Shown: positions 21,023 to 25,848 of the stretch, piece by piece
Numbering within the stretch: position 1 is the stretch's first letter
How the letters are laid out: each line of letters begins with the position of its first letter
NCBI GenBank assembly: GCA_947384055.1
Contig: CANDFO010000029.1
Location: 1-25,848, forward strand
Direction of reading: 5' to 3'
DNA from: an uncultured Flavonifractor sp.
GTDB lineage: Bacteria > Bacillota > Clostridia > Oscillospirales > Oscillospiraceae
DNA length: 25,848 bases
Made by a program: the position numbers and the translations under genes
Notes under the pieces: generated by a model
What the model was told of the DNA's origin: nothing
Database searches by the model: none
What the model saw: only the letters and a program-made list of their open reading frames with translations

Positions 21023-22210
21023 TCATTCCATCCGCACCACCGGACTGCGGGTCCAGTCCAGTCCGCAGGGGCGCGGCCGGGAAAAGCACAGCCCGTACAG
21101 GTCCCCGGCCCTGGCCTCCAGACGGAACAGCCTCTGCGCGTCCGGCGGAAGGGCCTTTACATGGGCGGGCTTGGTGATGACGGGGAGCGCGGCGGTCTCC
21201 TTCATCTGCCGCAGCAGCAGCCGCCCCCGGCTGCTGAGGCCCAATACCCGCAGATAGGGCGGAAAAGCCGGTACGTCCGCCTCCCTCAGACCCAGGAACG
21301 CGCTGACCGCCAGCCGGCGCAGGCGGGCGTGGGTATAGCGCTTGGTCTTCGCCAGGGCGTAGAATTCCTCCAGAGCGCACGACTGCCGGGCCGCCCGGCA
21401 CAGCCGGGCGGGAAGTCCCTCCGCGGCCCCGCTGTCGGGCAGGGCCGCAAAGTCCGCCTCCTCCATGGTCCGCAGGCGGGCCAGCACTGCCCGCTCCGCC
21501 CAGGAGAGGCGGGCGGGCTCCCCCAGGGTTTCCGCGCCGCCGGGCATCAGCGCCGCCGCCCCTTCCCGGTTCCCCTCCCGGAGCAGACGGCGGACCCAGG
21601 TAGCGGAGGCGAAGCCCTCCCGGACCGTCCGGCTGGAATGGCGCGCTCCCCGGCGGCGAATCGCCAGCGGTTCCAGCGGCGCGCGCAGTTCCCGGATGGC
21701 CCGCAGGTACGCCACCCCCAGGTTGTCATTGGGGGCGGCAAGACAGGACGCCTCCGGCCCCAGCAGGGTCTCCGCCGCCGCCTGCCGCGCCGCGGCAAAG
21801 GGGAGGCCCCGGGCCAGGCGCTCTCTCAGCGCCTGCTGATACGCCGGCCTGTCCAGGCAGTCCGCCGCCGCCTGCAGGCGGGCCAGGTCCCCCGACTCAC
21901 TGCCGAAGGACAGGGTGTCCACCACTCCGGCGGCAGCCAGCACTGCCACACCCCCCCAGGCAAAGCGCTCCGCAGTGGAGAGGGCCCAGGGCAGAGGGAG
22001 CTCCAGAACCAGGTCCGCGCCCCCCGCCAGGGCCAGCGCCCCGCGGGTCCACTTGTCCGCCACGGCGCAGTCCGCACGTTGGGTCCAGTGGCCGCTCATG
22101 CAGCAGACGACGGCGCAGTCCTCCCCCAGCGCGGCCCGGGTCTGGGCGATGTGCCAGGCATGGCCCAGGTGAAAGGGGTCGTATTCACAGATAATGCCCG
22201 CCGTGCGCAT
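21023..22210 (-). CDS. tmcAL: tRNA(Met) cytidine acetate ligase
   Basis: 395 residues of the TmcAL/YlbM family. It uses ATP and acetate to make acetyl-AMP and acetylates the wobble cytidine of elongator tRNA-Met (ac4C34). The nucleotidyltransferase start RTAGIICEYDPFHLGHAWHI has the HxGH motif as HLGH (HNGH in most homologues). DLVLELPLPWALSTAERFA, FGSESGD and NDNLGVAYLRAI are further family blocks. ATG 22210 follows GGGAGGG. A longer frame would add a basic leader with no site. It is divergent from ackA, an enzyme that also handles acetate, and is followed by the MFS gene. Confidence 0.9.
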   Translation of the reverse strand: MRTAGIICEYDPFHLGHAWHIAQTRAALGEDCAVVCCMSGHWTQRADCAVADKWTRGALALAGGADLVLELPLPWALSTAERFAWGGVAVLAAAGVVDTLSFGSESGDLARLQAAADCLDRPAYQQALRERLARGLPFAAARQAAAETLLGPEASCLAAPNDNLGVAYLRAIRELRAPLEPLAIRRRGARHSSRTVREGFASATWVRRLLREGNREGAAALMPGGAETLGEPARLSWAERAVLARLRTMEEADFAALPDSGAAEGLPARLCRAARQSCALEEFYALAKTKRYTHARLRRLAVSAFLGLREADVPAFPPYLRVLGLSSRGRLLLRQMKETAALPVITKPAHVKALPPDAQRLFRLEARAGDLYGLCFSRPRPCGLDWTRSPVVRME

Positions 22211-22262
22211 GAAATCCCTCCCGCCTCCGCGAAAAATTCCCTGCAAACTGCAAAATCAGGGG

Positions 22263-22291
22263 TTGTCCTTTGGAGAAAAAAGGACTAGAAT
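22263..22291 (+). promoter_or_regulatory. Sigma-A type promoter of ackA
   Basis: TTGTCC (-35, 22263-22268) and TAGAAT (-10, 22286-22291) are 17 bases apart. The spacer holds an inverted repeat, GTCCTTT/AAAGGAC (22265-22271 and 22279-22285), that could be an operator or a chance feature. The leader to the ackA start would be about 78 bases. Confidence 0.62.
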
Positions 22292-22376
22292 AGGTATATA
22301 TTTGTTCCCGCCATACCAGCGTGTATGCCGGGGGTGCAAGCGGCATCCCACAATTTTGCAAGGAGAGATCGTCAAC

Positions 22377-23579
22377 ATGAAAGTTCTGGTCATCAACGCA
22401 GGCAGCTCCTCCCTGAAATATCAGTTCATGGACACCGACACCCGCGACGTGCTGGCGAAGGGCCTGTGCGAGCGCATCGGCATCGACGGCCGCCTGACTC
22501 ACAAGGTTCCCGCCAGGGACCTGAAGCACGAGGCCGATATCCCCATGCCCACCCACGCCGAGGCCATTCAGTCCGTGCTGGACGCCCTGATGAGCGAGAC
22601 CCACGGAGTGATCCGTTCCATGTCCGAGATCGACGCGGTGGGCCACCGGGTGGTTCACGGCGGCGAGGAGTTTGCCGGGTCCGTGTTCATTGACGGCGCG
22701 GTCATGAACGCCCTGGAGAAGTGCATCCCCCTGGCGCCTCTCCATAACCCCGCCAACATCACCGGCATCCGGGCCTGCCAGAAGGTCATGCCCAGCGTGC
22801 CTATGGTGGGCGTGTTTGACACCGCCTTCCACCAGACCATGCCCGAGCGGGCCTATCTGTACGCCCTGCCCTATGAGTACTATAAAAACGACCAGGTCCG
22901 CCGTTATGGTTTCCACGGCACTTCCCACCGCTATGTCTCCGGCCGGGCCGCCGCCATGCTGGGCCGCCCTGTGGAAGAGCTGAAGATCATCACCTGTCAC
23001 CTGGGCAACGGCTCCTCCATCGCCGCCGTGGACGGCGGAAAGAGCGTGGACACCTCCATGGGCTTCACGCCTCTGGCGGGCCTGCCCATGGGCACCCGCT
23101 CCGGCGACCTGGACGCGGGCATCATGGAGTACCTGATGAACAAGTACCACATGGACATTAAGGAGATGCTCAATGTCCTGAACAAGAAGTCTGGCGTGCT
23201 GGGCATTTCCGGCGTGTCCTCCGACTTCCGTGACCTGGACGCCGCCGCCGAGCAGGGCAACCACCTGGCGGGGCTGGCCGTGGACATCTTCAACTACAAT
23301 GTGAAGAAGTACATCGGCGCGTATGCCGCCGCCATGGGCGGCGTGGACGCCATCGTCTTTACCGCCGGCGTGGGCGAGAACTCCGCCTCCAACCGCATGG
23401 CCATTGCCTCCGGCCTGGAGTTTATGGGGGTGAAAATGGACGCCGAGGCCAACAACGTCCGGGGCAAAGAGACGGTGATCTCCACCGCCGACTCCAAGGT
23501 GAAGGTCCTGCTGATCCCCACCGACGAGGAGCTTATGATTGCGCTGGATACCGCCGAGATTGTCGGCAGCATGAAATAA
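22377..23579 (+). CDS. ackA: Acetate kinase
   Basis: 400 residues, normal length. It converts acetyl phosphate and ADP to acetate and ATP (or the reverse), the energy-yielding last step of acetate fermentation. Signatures: VINAGSSSLKYQ at the N-terminus, GHRVVHGGEEF, FDTAFHQTMP, HLGNGSS and FTAGVGENS. ATG 22377 follows AAGGAG by 9 bases. A strong hairpin terminator follows. Phosphotransacetylase is not adjacent. It stands alone as a plus-strand gene among minus-strand genes. Confidence 0.97.
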   Translation: MKVLVINAGSSSLKYQFMDTDTRDVLAKGLCERIGIDGRLTHKVPARDLKHEADIPMPTHAEAIQSVLDALMSETHGVIRSMSEIDAVGHRVVHGGEEFAGSVFIDGAVMNALEKCIPLAPLHNPANITGIRACQKVMPSVPMVGVFDTAFHQTMPERAYLYALPYEYYKNDQVRRYGFHGTSHRYVSGRAAAMLGRPVEELKIITCHLGNGSSIAAVDGGKSVDTSMGFTPLAGLPMGTRSGDLDAGIMEYLMNKYHMDIKEMLNVLNKKSGVLGISGVSSDFRDLDAAAEQGNHLAGLAVDIFNYNVKKYIGAYAAAMGGVDAIVFTAGVGENSASNRMAIASGLEFMGVKMDAEANNVRGKETVISTADSKVKVLLIPTDEELMIALDTAEIVGSMK

Positions 23580-23587
23580 AGATGGAA

Positions 23588-23625
23588 CAAAAGGCCCTCT
23601 GTTTCCGGACAGAGGGCCTTTTTTA
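23588..23625. terminator. Bidirectional terminator between ackA and the anti-sigma factor gene
   Basis: AAGGCCCTCTG and CAGAGGGCCTT form an 11-bp stem with an 8-base loop, followed by a T-run (TTTTTT) on the plus strand. On the minus strand the same stem is followed by TTTTGTT, so it can serve both convergent genes. Confidence 0.92.
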
Positions 23626-24870
23626 CGGCGTCTGCGCGTCCGTCCCGCCGATTTTCTGGCAGAGGCAGACCTGCCAGCCCTCTCCGCTCTCCTCCCCGGC
23701 GAGATAGAGCGTCTCCGGGTCCGACGGGTCCCCAAAGACCTCACGGCCATGCAGGGGGGCGCCCTGGCCGTCTGTCTCGCAGTTGGTCTCCAGACTGGCG
23801 GCGGGCAGGCGGCCGCTTCCCGTAAAATTCAAAATGCCCAGGCTGACACAGCCCTCCGGCAGCTCGCCGGCCGTCAGGCCCGACTCCTCCAGCGCGATGC
23901 GGTAGAGCGCCCCGTTCCAGTTGATCAGCGGGCTGTCCTCCGGCCGGAGACTTTCAAAGCGGACATAGCTCTCGGTAAACCAGTCGGTGCTCATGCGCAC
24001 GTAGACCTGGCCGGGTTCCTCCGCATTGGCATACACCGTACCGCAGGCAGAAAAATCCGCCTGCAATTGAAGCTCTTCTTGTGGGCTATCCTCCGATACG
24101 GAGGATAGCTCGCCCAAGGGCTCATAGCCCTTGGGCAATTCTGTGTCAAAGCAACAGGTGCCGTCCTCCAGTTCCTGATAATTGCTGCTCTTCAGGTTCA
24201 GACCCTCCCAGCGGTACAGCACGCCGTTGACCTGGAGCACCGGAGCCGTCCCCTCCGGCAAATCGCCCGACAGGGCCTCCGGACATGGACTGGCCAGGCT
24301 CCTGACCGCGCCATAGACCGCGCCGGCCTCCCCGTCCGCGCCGCTGCCGCCGTCGGCCTGCGGCGCATCCCCTGCGGTCATGCTGTACGCTGCCGCGCCG
24401 GTTCCGTCTGTGCACTCGCCGGGGTCAGGCGCGGCCTCCGGAGCCGCGCCGCCGGCCGGAATGCCGTTTCCGGCGGGAGCCGCCGCCACGATGGTGCTGC
24501 CGTTCTGCGCCGCACCGCCGCCGGCGCCGGAGTGCCACAGCCCCGCCGTACTGCCGCCGATTACGGCCAGCGCCAGCACCGCCGCCAGGGGCGCCCACCG
24601 CGTCCAGCGGCGTGAAGACTGCCGGGCGGGGATGGTCTTTTCTGCGCGGACCCTGTCCAGCACCTGCTGGGTCAGGCCGGCGGGGGGCTCCGCAGTCCAA
24701 TGGGCGGCCGCCTCCAGCAGCGCCTGGTGAAGCGCCTGAAAATCGGCCTGGAGCGCCCTGCACGGGGCGCACCGGGCCAGATGCTCTTCCAATAGAACGA
24801 TTTCCGCCTGGGTCAGCTCCCCATCCAGCTCAGCGCTGATGAGTTCCGCAGCGCGGTCACAGGAGATCAT
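23623..24870 (-). CDS. Zinc-finger anti-sigma factor with large extracytoplasmic domain
   Basis: 415 residues. The N-terminal zf-HC2 domain has Cys4, His30, Cys34 and Cys37 (EEHLARCAPC), the metal site of RsrA/RseA-like anti-sigma factors. A membrane helix at about 93-113 (WAPLAAVLALAVIGGSTAGLW) is followed by a low-complexity Ala/Gly/Glu region and an outer domain with two similar halves (RWEGLNLKSSNYQ...LPKGYEPLG and NWNGALYRIALEE...LPEGCVSLG). It would hold the sigma factor encoded 18 bases upstream inactive and release it on an external signal. ATG 24870 lies 8 bases after GGAGG, whereas an upstream GTG overlaps that site. Two perfect hairpins lie in its coding region at 24085-24136. Confidence 0.88.
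   Translation of the reverse strand: MISCDRAAELISAELDGELTQAEIVLLEEHLARCAPCRALQADFQALHQALLEAAAHWTAEPPAGLTQQVLDRVRAEKTIPARQSSRRWTRWAPLAAVLALAVIGGSTAGLWHSGAGGGAAQNGSTIVAAAPAGNGIPAGGAAPEAAPDPGECTDGTGAAAYSMTAGDAPQADGGSGADGEAGAVYGAVRSLASPCPEALSGDLPEGTAPVLQVNGVLYRWEGLNLKSSNYQELEDGTCCFDTELPKGYEPLGELSSVSEDSPQEELQLQADFSACGTVYANAEEPGQVYVRMSTDWFTESYVRFESLRPEDSPLINWNGALYRIALEESGLTAGELPEGCVSLGILNFTGSGRLPAASLETNCETDGQGAPLHGREVFGDPSDPETLYLAGEESGEGWQVCLCQKIGGTDAQTP
24085..24109. repeat. Perfect hairpin inside the anti-sigma gene, first of a pair
   Basis: GCTATCCTCCG and CGGAGGATAGC are 11-bp perfect arms with a 3-base loop. The codons translate to part of the segment LGELSSVSEDSP. Confidence 0.7.
24112..24136. 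repeat. Perfect hairpin inside the anti-sigma gene, second of a pair
   Basis: GCCCAAGGGCT and AGCCCTTGGGC are 11-bp perfect arms with a 3-base loop, two bases from the first hairpin and of identical architecture. It encodes part of LPKGYEPLGE. Confidence 0.7.
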
Positions 24871-24888
24871 GCGGGCCACCTCCTTTTG

Positions 24889-25485
24889 TCATACTTTGGA
24901 CGGGGCACCGGGGGAAAAGTTCCCGGCGGCAATCAAATAATTTCGCAGGGCCAGCCGCCCCCGGGCAATCCGGGACTTCACCGTCCCCTCCTCCAGCTCC
25001 AGCAGGGCGGCAATCTCATGATAGCTGAGTCCTTCCAGCTCCCGGAGAATCAGCACCTGCCGGTGTTCCGGGCTGAGAGCGTCCAGCCCCGCCCGGACAG
25101 CCCGGCGCAGCTCGGCCCGCTCCAGGGCCTGCTGGGGGCTGTAACGCTCGTCGGGCAGCTGGGCCTGGCGGACCTCCTCCGCGTCCTCCAGGGAGACCGT
25201 CATAGAGATCTCCCTCCGCCGCTTCTCCCGGCGCAGAAAGTCGATGCACACATTGGAGGTCAGGCGGTAAAGCCAGGTGGAAAAGCTGCTCTCCCCCTGG
25301 AAGCGCCTCAGCCCCTTCCATGCGTGGAGGAAGGCCTCCTGGCTCAGTTCCGCCGCATCCTCGGCGCTGCCCGTCATCCGCAGCGCCAGGCTGTACACCC
25401 GTTTCTGGTTGTTCTCCACCAGGGCGGCAAAGGCGTCCTCATCCCCCTGCCGGGCCCGCCGGACCAGCTCCGTTTCCCCGTTCAA
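24889..25485 (-). CDS. ECF-type sigma-70 family RNA polymerase sigma factor
   Basis: 198 residues with sigma region 2 (about 20-92: DAFAALVENNQKRVYSLALR, DAAELSQEAFLHAWKGL, FSTWLYRLTSNVCIDFLRR) and region 4 (about 130-185: LDALSPEHRQVLILRELEGL, SYHEIAALLELEEGTVKSRI). It lacks sigma regions 1 and 3, as group 4 (SigE/SigW-like) factors do. It directs transcription of a stress or envelope regulon under control of the anti-sigma factor encoded next. The start is TTG 25485, 9 bases after GGAGGT. Autoregulation is usual in such pairs, but I cannot point to a promoter. Confidence 0.94.
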   Translation of the reverse strand: MNGETELVRRARQGDEDAFAALVENNQKRVYSLALRMTGSAEDAAELSQEAFLHAWKGLRRFQGESSFSTWLYRLTSNVCIDFLRREKRRREISMTVSLEDAEEVRQAQLPDERYSPQQALERAELRRAVRAGLDALSPEHRQVLILRELEGLSYHEIAALLELEEGTVKSRIARGRLALRNYLIAAGNFSPGAPSKV

Positions 25486-25542
25486 GCCTTCCTCACCTCC
25501 CCGCAGCGCCCCGGAAGGGCGTTTATCCGCGCACAGACGCGC

Positions 25543-25848
25543 CTATGTCAGGTCCCGCTTGATTCCGGCGGTAATCCGGTCAATGTCCGCCAGCGTGCTG
25601 ATCTGACTGATCTGTTCCTTATAATAGCCCGCGTAGGGCACGCCCTTCAGATACCAGGCATAGTGCTTTCTGGCCTCCAGACAGGCGATGTGCTCCCCCT
25701 TGTGTTCGGCGGAGAGGCGGAACTGCCGTACCGCCGTATCCACCCGCCGGCTCAGGGGGGGCAGGGGCGGAATCTCCTCTCCCCGCAGGGCGGCGGCGCT
25801 CTGCTGAAAGAGCCAGGGATTCCCAAAGCATCCCCGGCCGGCCATGGC
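25543..25848 (-). CDS. dus: tRNA-dihydrouridine synthase, C-terminal fragment
   Basis: The last 100 or so residues of a Dus enzyme. The gene runs off the right edge. AMAGRGCFGNPWLF is the FMN phosphate-binding segment of the TIM barrel (GRAAxGNPW in DusB-like proteins), and HYAWYLKGVPYAGYYKEQIS is the helical RNA-binding tail. It reduces uridines in tRNA D-loops with NADPH and FMN. It ends in TAG, 58 bases before the sigma factor start. Which Dus subfamily it belongs to cannot be settled from the fragment. Confidence 0.9.
   Translation of the reverse strand, partial: AMAGRGCFGNPWLFQQSAAALRGEEIPPLPPLSRRVDTAVRQFRLSAEHKGEHIACLEARKHYAWYLKGVPYAGYYKEQISQISTLADIDRITAGIKRDLT

Noticed and set aside
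20717..22288. Long plus-strand open frame opposite the MFS and tmcAL genes
   Set aside because: The composition (Gln/Arg/Gly/Pro) is that of a complementary-frame artefact, and the opposite strand encodes clear families.
22185..23750. Long minus-strand open frame opposite ackA
   Set aside because: It is His/Gly/Val-rich shadow sequence. Acetate kinase on the other strand is unambiguous.

Overview
The window looks like chromosomal DNA of a GC-rich anaerobic Clostridia species, most likely an Oscillospiraceae gut butyrate producer of the Flavonifractor/Intestinimonas/Lawsonibacter kind. This is inferred from gene content (butyryl-CoA dehydrogenase with Etf, an oxygen-sensitive 4-hydroxybutyryl-CoA dehydratase homologue, a C_GCAxxG_C_C protein, UPF0210 and UPF0237 proteins, a sigma-54 activator), strong AGGAGG ribosome sites and frequent GTG/TTG starts. 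No rRNA, tRNA or CRISPR was seen.

Region 1 (1-12810, minus strand) is a long catabolic cluster read from a near-consensus sigma-54 promoter at about 12793-12807. In transcription order it holds a TRAP transporter (dctP, dctQ, dctM), a 3-hydroxyacyl-CoA-dehydrogenase-fold enzyme, two tandem beta-keto acid cleavage enzymes (BKACE, DUF849), a 4-hydroxybutyryl-CoA dehydratase family enzyme with all four Fe-S ligands, a crotonase, a C_GCAxxG_C_C redox protein, a NifU-domain protein, a small CGGC protein, a 4-hydroxybutyrate CoA-transferase family enzyme, a butyryl-CoA-type acyl-CoA dehydrogenase and the first codons of etfB at the left edge. I infer this route: import of a carboxylate, oxidation of a beta-hydroxy acid, acetyl-CoA-dependent cleavage to acetoacetate plus an acyl-CoA, dehydration to crotonyl-CoA, and flavin-based reduction to butyryl-CoA. 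No lysine aminomutase genes are present. The combination does not match a pathway I know and is the best candidate for an undescribed system.

Region 2 (12604-14723) is the divergent control region and regulator. It holds the sigma-54 promoter, three palindromes at enhancer distance, a CATGG pentamer repeat, and a PAS/AAA+/Fis-type sigma-54 activator on the plus strand that ends in hairpins.

A gene-free stretch (3114-3709), together with 4199-4331, carries related inverted-repeat ends, a perfect 28-bp palindrome and a TA-flanked element with 28-bp inverted repeats. These are probably nested MITE-like elements around the C_GCAxxG gene.

Region 3 (14768-25848) is ordinary housekeeping sequence. 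It holds a small class V aminotransferase-like fragment, a secreted protein with a degenerate deacetylase domain, UPF0210 and ACT-domain proteins, a YfbR-like nucleotidase, a membrane-anchored SH3-like protein, a small membrane protein overlapping an MFS permease, tmcAL divergent from ackA, an ECF sigma factor with its zinc-finger anti-sigma factor, and the C-terminus of a tRNA-dihydrouridine synthase.
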